The position numbers were made by a program, and so were the translations under genes. Of a stretch of 64,000 bases of DNA, positions 51,030 to 59,357 are shown one piece after another. The notes under the pieces were generated by a model that saw only the letters and a program-made list of their open reading frames with translations, was not told where the DNA came from and made no database searches. The first letter of the stretch is position 1; every line of letters begins with the position of its first letter. This DNA is from an uncultured Porphyromonadaceae bacterium. Its GTDB lineage: Bacteria > Bacteroidota > Bacteroidia > Bacteroidales > Muribaculaceae. The stretch covers positions 11,302 to 75,301 of the forward strand of contig URAU01000014.1 in NCBI GenBank assembly GCA_900545955.1, written 5' to 3'.

Positions 51030-52031
51030 TCAGTCGAGATTGGTGTTATAGCGGTGCCAATCGGCGATTTTTGGAAGGATGCCCATCTCAATCACCTCGT
51101 CGCGGAGCTTGCAGAGATGCTGGTAGCTCTTTTCAAGTTCTTTCTGCTCCTCGGGGGTGCCGCCGAGCGGTTTAACTGTCACGCCGTTTTTATCGATAGT
51201 GGTCTCCATGGCCATCATGATGTGGCGGAAGCGGTCGTTGTCTACGTAGGCGCCTGCAGGCCAGCGGAATGGTTTGCCGCCCATGGCTGCGGCTATCATC
51301 TCGATGGAGAGGTAAGCCGGGCTCTGGAACGACGAGCGGCCGCGCAGGTCGATGATGTTTTTGCCACCCTGTACCACTTTCTGGCGGATTACCTCCCAGT
51401 CGGCCAGGGGAAGGGTGCCGTTGTCGATAAGCTCTTTCAGAGGTTTCCCCTTGATTGCTGCCGTCGATTCGAACACAGCCATCTGCTCGCCGTGGCCACC
51501 ATAGGTGCGGGCGCCTGTCACGTCGTCCTCGGTCACATTGAAGTATTTTGCAAGTTCGGAGCGCAGACGGGTGGAGTCGAGCGCGGCGAGGGTCGACACG
51601 CACGAGGGTTTCACTCCGGAGTAAACCAGCGTGATGAGGCCGGTGATGTCGGCGGGATTGAATACTACCACAATATGTTTCACCTCGGGGCAGTATTTCT
51701 TCACGTTCTCGCCGAATTCCTTGGCTATCTCGGCGTTTCCTTTCAGGAGGTCTTCGCGGGTCATTCCGGCCTTGCGGGCTGCACCGCCGCTCGAAACTAC
51801 ATATGATGCACCGGTAAGCGCTTCGGCCACGTCGGATGTGTATGTGAGGTTCATCCCCTCGAAGCCGCAGTGGCGCATCTCTTCATACACTCCTTCGAGC
51901 GCCGGAGCGTAGGGATCGTAGAGGCAGATGTTGGGGGTGAGTTTCATCATCATTGCCGTCTGGGCCATGTTCGACCCGATCATGCCGGCTGCACCCACGA
52001 TGGTGAGTTTTTCGTTTGTAAGGAATTCCAT
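51030..52031 (-). CDS. mdh: Malate dehydrogenase
   Basis: The 333-residue protein has a Rossmann dinucleotide loop (LTIVGAAGMIGSNMAQTA, residues 9-26) and the LDH/MDH-like pattern SSGGAARKAGMTREDLLKGNAEI, VVVFNPADITGLITLVYSG, TLAALDSTRLRSELA and the catalytic His in ARTYGGHGEQMAVFESTA. It interconverts malate and oxaloacetate with NAD in the reductive branch to fumarate and succinate/propionate in Bacteroidales. The sequence is slightly divergent from classic MDH but agrees with the Bacteroides enzyme. It is monocistronic. Confidence 0.92.
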   Translation of the reverse strand: MEFLTNEKLTIVGAAGMIGSNMAQTAMMMKLTPNICLYDPYAPALEGVYEEMRHCGFEGMNLTYTSDVAEALTGASYVVSSGGAARKAGMTREDLLKGNAEIAKEFGENVKKYCPEVKHIVVVFNPADITGLITLVYSGVKPSCVSTLAALDSTRLRSELAKYFNVTEDDVTGARTYGGHGEQMAVFESTAAIKGKPLKELIDNGTLPLADWEVIRQKVVQGGKNIIDLRGRSSFQSPAYLSIEMIAAAMGGKPFRWPAGAYVDNDRFRHIMMAMETTIDKNGVTVKPLGGTPEEQKELEKSYQHLCKLRDEVIEMGILPKIADWHRYNTNLD

Positions 52032-52120
52032 AATAGATATAGAGTTATTTAGTTGGTTGGTGTCTTATATAACGTATGCAGTTGGTCGTAGGTTTGGCCT
52101 GCCGGCTATTTCATACGACG

Positions 52121-52128
52121 CAAATATA
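52121..52128 (-). promoter_or_regulatory. Predicted -7 element for mdh
   Basis: The minus strand reads TATATTTG. No clear -33 element at the expected distance. The leader is about 85 nt. Confidence 0.5.
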
Positions 52129-52207
52129 ATGAATCATTGTGGTTTTATGTCTTTTTAACCCAACTTTTTGTTTTCTTCGTTCATTATATTAATAAAATTT
52201 TACCGTT

Positions 52208-52729
52208 GTGATAACAAGAAAACTCCTATCTGCTTTCCTGGCCGTGGCTCTCGTGGTCGGCATTTCTTTCGGGGCTCTTTCGATTGACCTCGATAATCTC
52301 GACGGAGACCCGGCATTTGAGAAGGCTGTGGAGATAATCAAGAAATATGAAACGCTCCACAAGGCTTCGAACTGGCCATATATAGGCTACGGGCACCGTG
52401 TGCTTCCTGGTGAAAACTATAAAAAAGGTGTAGTACTCGGGCAGGCTGATGCCGAGGCTCTTCTGCGTAAGGATCTACGCAAATATGTTCGTACTTTCAG
52501 TCAGTACGGCGATAAGGCTTTGCTGCTTGGTGTACTTGCTTACAATATCGGTCCCAACGCCGTAAAGAAGTCAAAGGTATCAACCCTGATCAAGGGAACT
52601 TCGGTGGCGGCGCTACGTGAGGCTTATGTGGCTCACTGCCGATATAAGGGAAAATCTCATCCTCAGATTCGACAGCGGAGAATTGAGGAATTTGACACGC
52701 TCTACAAAATGGTGACCAAAAATGGCTAA
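52208..52729 (+). CDS. Exported GH24-like lysozyme
   Basis: A 173-residue protein with an N-terminal signal or anchor helix (LLSAFLAVALVVGISFGALS) and a T4-lysozyme-type domain: VEIIKKYETLHKASNWPYIGYGHRVLPGE, then ADAEALLRKDL and LLGVLAYNIGPNAVKKSK. The likely catalytic Glu is in KKYETLH. Compared with phage GH24 enzymes the segment holding the catalytic Asp is shortened, and the Thr after GYGH is Arg. The start is a GTG. No phage genes are nearby, so it is a chromosomal cell-wall enzyme or a binding-only derivative. A lipoprotein gene follows. Confidence 0.82.
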   Translation: MITRKLLSAFLAVALVVGISFGALSIDLDNLDGDPAFEKAVEIIKKYETLHKASNWPYIGYGHRVLPGENYKKGVVLGQADAEALLRKDLRKYVRTFSQYGDKALLLGVLAYNIGPNAVKKSKVSTLIKGTSVAALREAYVAHCRYKGKSHPQIRQRRIEEFDTLYKMVTKNG

Positions 52730-52748
52730 AACTATTGCTTTAAAATTT

Positions 52749-53708
52749 ATGGCTATGTTCTTTAAACGCAGCATATTCCCTGTTACTGTTACATTGCTCG
52801 CGGCGGTTGCCGTTAGTTCGTGTGGCCGTCGGGAAAAACATGAAACAGATTCAGCCGATATGAAGGAGCTTCGGGACTCGGCGGCCGCCGACGCGCCGCT
52901 GGAATGGCCCGAGCGCACAGAAGCGCTCAAGGGTATCGTCGCTCTTGAACACCATATGTCGTCGGGTAACGCCAAGGCTTTTGCCGCCGACTGCAGCTAT
53001 CCCATAGAGCGTCCCTATCCCCTCCGAAACATAGCCGACTCGGCCGAGATGGAGACATATTTTCCTCTGATGATCGACGACTCGCTGAAAACCGCCGTTC
53101 GCAACGCCCAGTTTGAGCGTTGGCGTCCCGAAGGGTGGCGCGGATGGACACTCGACAATGGAAAATATCTCTGGTGGGATGGTAAACTTTATGCTGTGAG
53201 CTACATCTCAAAGGCCGAGCGCGCATTGCGCCGTCGCCTTGTCGAGGAGGAGAAAAAGAGTCTTGCACCCTCGTTGCGGGCTGGCTGGGAACCATTTTTC
53301 TGCCTGATAGGGGAGGACAACGGAACTATCTACCGCATCGACGTGGAAAGCCATCGCGCTGACCGAGCCGACGGCCAGTCTGATTCCGAGACTGAATTCA
53401 CTTCGCAGGCTGAGGCCGATCCGGAAGAAGATTCTCCGCGTTTCCGCATGCTCGTTTATCCGCGTGACATGAGTCTCCACGAACTTCCGGCTGATTCTCT
53501 GCGTGGAGTTATGATTGTGGAAGGCTCGGCAGGCTCACGCATTCTCAGTTTCACCGGCAGTGATGGCCGCACAGCTGAATTCGATATGGACTCCACCGTT
53601 TCTGACGATACGGAGACTCCGCAACTCATAGTGGTTGAACACGGAGACACCGCAGTGCATGCGGTAAACCGCATCTATTGGCGCGACTATATAGCCCTCC
53701 CGCGTTGA
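52749..53708 (+). CDS. Lipoprotein of unknown function
   Basis: About 319 residues with a lipoprotein signal peptide ending in AVAVSSC (lipobox), so the mature protein is membrane-anchored. The N-terminal part after the lipobox is acidic, followed by a section with EHHMSSGNAKAFAADCSYPIERPYPLRNI and a middle segment WRGWTLDNGKYLWWDGKLYAVSYIS. I recognise no family. The start is uncertain: Met codons at 52722, 52749 and 52755 are in frame. The first overlaps the lysozyme gene, and the later two give a normal signal peptide. Co-transcription with the lysozyme suggests an envelope role. Repeat array H follows. Confidence 0.75.
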   Translation: MAMFFKRSIFPVTVTLLAAVAVSSCGRREKHETDSADMKELRDSAAADAPLEWPERTEALKGIVALEHHMSSGNAKAFAADCSYPIERPYPLRNIADSAEMETYFPLMIDDSLKTAVRNAQFERWRPEGWRGWTLDNGKYLWWDGKLYAVSYISKAERALRRRLVEEEKKSLAPSLRAGWEPFFCLIGEDNGTIYRIDVESHRADRADGQSDSETEFTSQAEADPEEDSPRFRMLVYPRDMSLHELPADSLRGVMIVEGSAGSRILSFTGSDGRTAEFDMDSTVSDDTETPQLIVVEHGDTAVHAVNRIYWRDYIALPR

Positions 53709-53719
53709 TGCCTTCCTAA

Positions 53720-53766
53720 AAAAAATCCCGATTAATCGGGAAAATCCGGATTAATCGGGAAAATAC
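53720..53766. repeat. Phased repeat array H with 14-bp palindrome
   Basis: AATC recurs at 53724, 53734, 53743 and 53753. The segment 53727-53740 is a perfect 14-bp palindrome, CCCGATTAATCGGG, followed by a near-copy. The array lies in the 72-bp gap between two converging genes. Confidence 0.85.
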
Positions 53767-53780
53767 AATTTATCGCGCTA

Positions 53781-55310
53781 TCACTGGTGGGATGGGCGCA
53801 GAAGGTCGTTTACGGTTTTCACCGGATTGAATGTTTCGACGGGAACCTCAACAAAAGCGGTGAGCCAGTTGCTCATCGCGCCGTTCCAGAGGCCGGGGAG
53901 CTCCAAAGCCTTCAGCGGACGGCCACCGAGCGATTTCGAGGAGATGAAGCCTGTGGCGGGATCGACGTAGTCGGGAAGGTTGAAATGGTGTCCGTAGACG
54001 TCCTTCACGTAGCATACGAGGTCTACCGGGTTGAAATGCGTGGCTTTTGCCATCATTGCGGCGAACTCTGGATTAGAGGTATCAATCTGGGCACTCTCCA
54101 ATATCTGTAGCGAGCGTGATTCCGTGGGATTGTAGGCAATGTATGGGCCTCCCCCCGGTTCACCCTCGTTTTTCACCATGCCGCAGACGCGCATCGGTCG
54201 GTCGAGTACCACCCGCAGATATGTGGCCAGATCCTCTCCCCTGAGAGTGTGCATCTCCGGTGAGTCGAAGCTGAAGCGATTGGCCAGAAAGGCGCAGGCT
54301 TCGGTCAGGTCGGCCTCGGTGTAGGCGCGGTCGTCTATGAGGTGGATGTAGCGGGCCACCTGATCGTGGAGTTCTATGAGGTATCCGGCCAGCACCTTCT
54401 TATAGTGGATGGTGGCGCCGCGCATCGAGTCGGGCACCACGTTGTCGATGTTCTTTACGAACACCACCTGCGAGTCGATGCCGTTGAGGTTGCGGATCAG
54501 GGCGCCGTGGCCGCCGGGACGGAACACCATATGCCCCTCGGCGTCGCGGAAGGGGGTATTGTCCTCGTTGGCGGCAACAGTGTCGGTCGAGGCCATCTGC
54601 TCGGAGATTCCCACGGTGATTTTCACGCCCATGCGCTCCTCGATGGCGGGTACGGCCTCGGCGAGCTTGGCCTCGAAAGCCTTGCGGTGGTCGGGCGATA
54701 CGGTAAGGTGCAGGTCGACGCTTCCGTCGGCCTGGCGGGCTGTCTGCGCCCCCTCTACGAGCTGCTCCTCCACCGGAGTGCGCACGGCGTCGCCCCCGGC
54801 GCGGTGGAACGTCAGCAGACCCTTGGGCATCTGGCCGTAGTTCATCCCCTCGGGGAGGATGATGGAGCCGACCACATCCTTGGCGCGGCCCTCGGCCAGC
54901 ATGGCGTCGACCCCCTTGCCGAAGCGCTTCTCTACGGTAGCCTCAAGCTCGGGGTAGAAGGCGAACTTGTGAATCCCCTGCAGAAGGGCCTCGACGTCGC
55001 TTCCGGCTTTAGGCTGAGCCTCCTCGCCATTGACAAAAGCGAAAAGCGCCTTGAACATGCGCGATGCGGCCCCGGAAGCCGGCACGAATTTGGCCACGCG
55101 GCCGCCTTCGGCCAAATAGGCGTCCCAGCGTTTCGATGCATCGGTTTGCTCGGCGTCGGTGAGCACTGTAATGCCTGCGCCAGCGCGTGCCGAATCGTAG
55201 ATTTTCAGGTATGGAAAGCCGGTGGCAAAGCATTTCAGCTGTTGCTCCAGCTGCTCCGGGGTAATTCCCCGCGAAGCAAGCGTCTGGAGATCGGATTCAG
55301 AAAGTTTCAT
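53781..55310 (-). CDS. DUF4301 family protein
   Basis: A 509-residue cytoplasmic protein of the Bacteroidetes family DUF4301. It shows VAKFVPASGAASRMFKALFAF (about residues 73-93), LPEGMNYGQMPKGLLTFHR, MVFRPGGHGALIRNLNGID, and VCGMVKNEGEPGGGPYIAY. Function is not established. The PASGAASRMF loop near the N-terminus and the PGGHGALIRNL segment recall the nucleotide- and sugar-binding turns of UDP-sugar pyrophosphorylases, so a nucleotidyltransferase-like fold is a hypothesis. It is 108 bp after the TPR protein gene on the same strand. Confidence 0.87.
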   Translation of the reverse strand: MKLSESDLQTLASRGITPEQLEQQLKCFATGFPYLKIYDSARAGAGITVLTDAEQTDASKRWDAYLAEGGRVAKFVPASGAASRMFKALFAFVNGEEAQPKAGSDVEALLQGIHKFAFYPELEATVEKRFGKGVDAMLAEGRAKDVVGSIILPEGMNYGQMPKGLLTFHRAGGDAVRTPVEEQLVEGAQTARQADGSVDLHLTVSPDHRKAFEAKLAEAVPAIEERMGVKITVGISEQMASTDTVAANEDNTPFRDAEGHMVFRPGGHGALIRNLNGIDSQVVFVKNIDNVVPDSMRGATIHYKKVLAGYLIELHDQVARYIHLIDDRAYTEADLTEACAFLANRFSFDSPEMHTLRGEDLATYLRVVLDRPMRVCGMVKNEGEPGGGPYIAYNPTESRSLQILESAQIDTSNPEFAAMMAKATHFNPVDLVCYVKDVYGHHFNLPDYVDPATGFISSKSLGGRPLKALELPGLWNGAMSNWLTAFVEVPVETFNPVKTVNDLLRPSHQ

Positions 55311-55367
55311 TATAAGTTTATATTTTGGTTGTAATATCTTTTAAATAAGCGAGATAATTGCTTTCAT

Positions 55368-55414
55368 CCGAATGCCTTTGGCGACGACCCAGACAGCCCG
55401 TTATGGCGCGCCCT
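55368..55414. repeat. 47-bp dispersed intergenic repeat, copy 2
   Basis: Aligns without gaps with 33084-33130 (37 of 47 identical). It ends 4 bp before the stop codon of the TPR gene, in the gap to the DUF4301 gene. Confidence 0.75.
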
Positions 55415-55418
55415 TAGG

Positions 55419-57428
55419 CTATTTCATGCGCTTAATTATATTGTAGCTCGGGGCAACCCCCAGCTCGCCCGCTTTCGAGAGGTTCTCGACGCCTCGGTCG
55501 TGGTCGCCGAGACGGAAATACACGTAGCCACGGTTGTAATAGGCCTCACCGAAATCAGGTTTAATCTCGATTGCCTTGTTGTAGGCCATCAGGGCCGAAG
55601 TGTAGTCGCCTGTCTCTGCAAGGAGATTCCCCTTGTTGAAATAGGCGAAAGCCATGCGCGGACTAAGCCGGATGGCATGGTCGAAGTCGGAGACGATTGC
55701 GCGGAGCTCGGCTACGCGTCCCGGGCCTTCGCCGTTGCCTGCCTGAAGCGACTTATAGCGTGCTATGGCGCGCTGGAAGTAGCCCAGAGCGAAGTCCGGG
55801 GTCAGATCGAGCGCCCGGTTGAGGTCGGCTATGGCGGCGGCATAGTTGCGTAGGGCCATAAAATCCATGGCGCGTCCGAAATAGTCGATGCTGCGCGGTT
55901 CGGCAGTTGCCAGTGCTGAGTTATAATAGTCAACGCTTTCGAAATGGCGGCGGATTTCGTCCTCGTCGGCAAGTGCGATGTCGCTGTTGGTCAGTTGTAC
56001 CACGAAGCGCAGGGCCTTGGTGGCATTGATTTCGTCGATTTCGCGTATAAAGTATGCCGAGGGCTTCAGTTCGGTGGGAGCCGTATAGTAGCTCAGGGCG
56101 AACATGGGCTCAAGTTCGATAGCCTGACGGCGGTTCTGCACCTTTCCTCGGATGCTCTTGTTGTTGTAGTCCCCCTCGAGGTCGACATCGGCCGGCGCAG
56201 TACGCAGGGCGGCGAAACGTTTGGCCACAGCGTCGGGTTTCAGCGCTTCCTCGGCCTCGCGGTCGGCTTCGCGCCGCGCAGCCTCGGCGGCCTCCTTGGG
56301 CGATGTCGACTTCAGACTGCGCGCCATAGCCAGGGCGCGATTGTAGTCGCGTTCGGCCGGACCCATCTGCCCTTGCATGCGGTATAGGCTGCTACGCATG
56401 TAGAGCGCCTCCGGTAATTCCGGAAAAGCCTCCACGAGACGGTTCACGTCGGCCATGGCATTCTTTGTGTCGCGTTTCTCCATGTAGAGATAGGCGCGGT
56501 TGTAAAGCGAGCGGTAGTCGTCGTTGTCGAGTTCGAGGGCTGTAGTGAAGTCGCGTATGGCGTTGTCGTAGTCGCGTACTTCCATGCGCAGCAGGGCGCG
56601 GTTGTAGATGGCGGAGGTATTGACCGGGTCGAGTTGTACGGCGTAGTCGTAATCGGCCAGCGCTCCGAAATAGTCGTCGAGATTATAGCGGAGGAAGGCT
56701 CGGTTCACGTATAGTCCGGCCTCGCGTGGCATAAGGCGTATCGCCTCGTCGAGGTCGGAGAGTGCAGCTGGATAATCCTTGTCGCCGTGAATCGCTATAT
56801 CGGCGCGCAGAAGGTAGGCGTTCGCCTGATTCTTGTTTAGTTCGAGGGCGTGGTCGATGTCGGAGCGGGCCCCTATGGTGTCCTTCTGCTCCAGACGCAG
56901 ACGGGCACGGCCTACATAGCCGTTCTCGTAGGCTGGGAAGTCGTGCAGAAGGCGGTCGAAAGTCACAGCCGCCGAATCGGGCTGCCCGAGATCTTGTTCG
57001 GCCAGAGCTTTGTTGAAGAGCAGCTGACGGCTTTTAGGGAAGAGGGCGAGAGCTTGGTTGTAGTCGGCCACGGCCTCCTCGAGGCGTCCGCGGTTTTGGC
57101 GGGCCACACCGCGCACCTCATAGGCGTCGACGATGAAAGGGTTGCGCTCTATAGCCTCCGAGGCGTCCGCCTCGGCGCCGAGATAGTCCTCAAGGTTGAG
57201 CTTGGCTATCGCACGCAGGAAGTAGGGCTGGGCGAGGTAGGGCTTGGCGGTGATGGCTTGGTTGAAATACTGGATGGCCACCATATAATCGTCAAAATAA
57301 AGGGCGTTCTGACCGACGCGCACCATCTGCTCGGCGTTGACCTGCGCGCGGACTTTCATCGGAGCCAGTATGGCAGCCAGAGCCACGGCCACGGAGAGGA
57401 GAACTATATGAATTTGATTGGCTTTCAC
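55419..57428 (-). CDS. Exported tetratricopeptide repeat protein
   Basis: A 669-residue protein with a signal peptide (IHIVLLSVAVALAAILAPMKVRA) followed by more than ten TPR units, for example AIQYFNQAITAKPYLAQPYFLRAIAKLNLEDY, ALADYDYAVQLDPVNTSAIYNRALLRMEVRDY and ALMAYNKAIEIKPDFGEAYYNRGYVYFRLGDH. TPR arrays are protein-interaction scaffolds; an exported one suggests a periplasmic or outer-membrane assembly role. The middle (about 380-510) is less regular and may be a separate domain. Its gene lies 116 bp after lepA. Confidence 0.9.
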   Translation of the reverse strand: MKANQIHIVLLSVAVALAAILAPMKVRAQVNAEQMVRVGQNALYFDDYMVAIQYFNQAITAKPYLAQPYFLRAIAKLNLEDYLGAEADASEAIERNPFIVDAYEVRGVARQNRGRLEEAVADYNQALALFPKSRQLLFNKALAEQDLGQPDSAAVTFDRLLHDFPAYENGYVGRARLRLEQKDTIGARSDIDHALELNKNQANAYLLRADIAIHGDKDYPAALSDLDEAIRLMPREAGLYVNRAFLRYNLDDYFGALADYDYAVQLDPVNTSAIYNRALLRMEVRDYDNAIRDFTTALELDNDDYRSLYNRAYLYMEKRDTKNAMADVNRLVEAFPELPEALYMRSSLYRMQGQMGPAERDYNRALAMARSLKSTSPKEAAEAARREADREAEEALKPDAVAKRFAALRTAPADVDLEGDYNNKSIRGKVQNRRQAIELEPMFALSYYTAPTELKPSAYFIREIDEINATKALRFVVQLTNSDIALADEDEIRRHFESVDYYNSALATAEPRSIDYFGRAMDFMALRNYAAAIADLNRALDLTPDFALGYFQRAIARYKSLQAGNGEGPGRVAELRAIVSDFDHAIRLSPRMAFAYFNKGNLLAETGDYTSALMAYNKAIEIKPDFGEAYYNRGYVYFRLGDHDRGVENLSKAGELGVAPSYNIIKRMK

Positions 57429-57465
57429 TGCGTATGGAGGGAGAGTTTAGCGGTATTGATTTTTC

Positions 57466-57485
57466 GGATGCACCAGGGTGCATCC
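57466..57485. repeat. REP-like palindrome
   Basis: GGATGCACC (57466-57474) and GGTGCATCC (57477-57485) form a perfect 9-bp stem with a 2-base loop, followed by CTAC. It lies in the gap between lepA and the TPR gene. It has no T run on either side, so it is not a typical terminator; it resembles repetitive extragenic palindromes. Confidence 0.6.
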
Positions 57486-57544
57486 CTACTATTCGGTGGT
57501 CAACAGATAAGGTTGGTGGGATGGCTGTGCGGTGGAAGCTGACG

Positions 57545-59329
57545 TCAGTCGAGTTTAAGCACGGCCAGGAATGCCTTCTGGGGTACCTGAACCGATCCGA
57601 TCTGCTTCATACGCTTCTTACCGGCCTTTTGTTTTTCCAGAAGTTTGCGCTTGCGGCTCACATCGCCGCCGTAGCATTTGGCTGTCACATCCTTGCGCAC
57701 GGCCTTGATGGTCTCTCGGGCTATGATTTTAGCACCGATGGCCGCCTGAATGGCGATGTCGAACTGGTGGCGCGGAATCAGCTCCTTAAGCTTCTCGCAC
57801 ATTTTGCGTCCGAAGGCCACGGCGTTGTCGGCATGGGTGAGTGTCGACAGAGCGTCGACGCTCTCTCCATTGAGGAGCACGTCGAGTTTCACCAGCCGCG
57901 ATGGACGGAAGTCATGCAGATGGTAGTCGAACGATGCGTAGCCCTTCGAGATGCTCTTGAGCTTGTCGTAGAAGTCGATGACGATCTCGCCCAGAGGAAT
58001 GTCGAACGTCAGTTCCACGCGGTTGCCGGAGATGAATTCCTGTTTGAGAAGCTCGCCGCGTTTGCCCAGGCAGAGCGTCATGATCGGGCCGATGAAGTCG
58101 GTGGTGGTTATTATCTGCGAGCGGATGTATGGCTCGTCGATATGATCGATGAGGGTGATTTCAGGAAGTCCGGAGGGGTTGTGCACCTCAGATTCGTTAC
58201 CTTTCTTGTCGTAGACTTTGTAGCTTACGTTGGGCACAGTAGTTATCACTTCCATGCCGAACTCGCGGCTTAGGCGTTCCTGCACGATTTCCATATGGAG
58301 CAAGCCCAGGAAGCCGCAGCGGAAGCCGAAGCCCAGCGCCATCGACGATTCGGGCTGGAACGTCAGCGATGCGTCGTTAAGCTGAAGCTTTTCGAGCGAC
58401 GAGCGGAGATTCTCGAAGTCCTCAGCCTCGATGGGGTAGACTCCGGCGAACACCATCGGTTTCACTTCCTCGAATCCGGCTATTGCCGGGGCCGGACGGT
58501 CGACGTGGGTGATGGTATCGCCCACTTTAACCTCCTTCGATGTCTTGATGCCGGAAATTATGTAGCCTACGTTGCCGGCCGATAGTTCGGGCCGCGGGTC
58601 GAGGTCCAGCTTGAGCACTCCTATCTCGTCGGCGTGATATTCCTTGCCGGTGGCCACGAACTTTACGAAATCGTCCTTGCGGATGGTGCCGTTCACTATC
58701 TTGAAATAGGCGATGATGCCGCGGAACGGATTGAACACGGAGTCGAATATAAGCGCCTGGAGAGGAGCCTCGGGGTCGCCTTTGGGAGCGGGCACACGCT
58801 CTACTATGGCTTGCAATATGGCCGGTACACCCTCTCCGGTCTTGCCGCTGGCGCGGATTATTTCCTCGCGCCGGCATCCGAGAAGGTCGACTATCTGGTC
58901 TTCAACCTCGTCGGGGTTGGCGCTCTCGAGATCAACCTTGTTGATTACGGGGATAATTTCCAGGTCGGAGTCGATGGCCATATAGAGGTTTGAGATGGTC
59001 TGGGCCTGAATGCCCTGGGTTGCGTCGACAATCAGAAGTGCGCCTTCGCAGGCGGCTATGGATCGTGAAACCTCATAGGAGAAGTCCACGTGTCCCGGAG
59101 TGTCAATGAGATTGAGTGTATAGTCTTGCCCGTCAAGCTTATAGTTCATCTGGATAGCATGGCTCTTGATTGTGATGCCACGCTCGCGCTCCAGATCCAT
59201 GTCGTCGAGCACCTGCGCCTGGAGGTCTTTACCCTCCACAGTGTTGGTGTATTCCAGCAGGCGGTCTGCGAGGGTACTTTTTCCGTGGTCGATATGTGCT
59301 ATTATGCAGAAATTGCGTATATTCTTCAT
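57545..59329 (-). CDS. lepA: Elongation factor 4 (LepA)
   Basis: LepA is a ribosomal GTPase that back-translocates or assists ribosome function under stress. The 594-residue protein has G1 AHIDHGKST (residues 11-19), DMDLERERGITIKSHAI (switch region), DTPGHVDF (G3), INKVDLE (G4), and the C-terminal LepA-specific part ending RKRKLLEKQKAGKKRMKQIGSVQVPQKAFLAVL. All expected domains are present. The frame opens 17 codons upstream, but these lie near the promoter, so MKNIRNFCIIAH is the start. Its promoter lies in the end of folC. Confidence 0.97.
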   Translation of the reverse strand: MKNIRNFCIIAHIDHGKSTLADRLLEYTNTVEGKDLQAQVLDDMDLERERGITIKSHAIQMNYKLDGQDYTLNLIDTPGHVDFSYEVSRSIAACEGALLIVDATQGIQAQTISNLYMAIDSDLEIIPVINKVDLESANPDEVEDQIVDLLGCRREEIIRASGKTGEGVPAILQAIVERVPAPKGDPEAPLQALIFDSVFNPFRGIIAYFKIVNGTIRKDDFVKFVATGKEYHADEIGVLKLDLDPRPELSAGNVGYIISGIKTSKEVKVGDTITHVDRPAPAIAGFEEVKPMVFAGVYPIEAEDFENLRSSLEKLQLNDASLTFQPESSMALGFGFRCGFLGLLHMEIVQERLSREFGMEVITTVPNVSYKVYDKKGNESEVHNPSGLPEITLIDHIDEPYIRSQIITTTDFIGPIMTLCLGKRGELLKQEFISGNRVELTFDIPLGEIVIDFYDKLKSISKGYASFDYHLHDFRPSRLVKLDVLLNGESVDALSTLTHADNAVAFGRKMCEKLKELIPRHQFDIAIQAAIGAKIIARETIKAVRKDVTAKCYGGDVSRKRKLLEKQKAGKKRMKQIGSVQVPQKAFLAVLKLD

Positions 59330-59349
59330 TTGCGTTGCTTTATTGCAAA

Positions 59350-59357
59350 CAAAGTTA
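59350..59357 (-). promoter_or_regulatory. Predicted -7 element for lepA
   Basis: The minus strand reads TAACTTTG with a partial TTG -33 20 nt upstream. It overlaps the last codons of folC, so lepA may be transcribed both on its own and by read-through. Confidence 0.55.

Noticed and set aside
52208..52729. Prophage remnant signalled by the lysozyme
   Set aside because: No holin, capsid, integrase or attachment sites nearby; the protein carries its own export signal.
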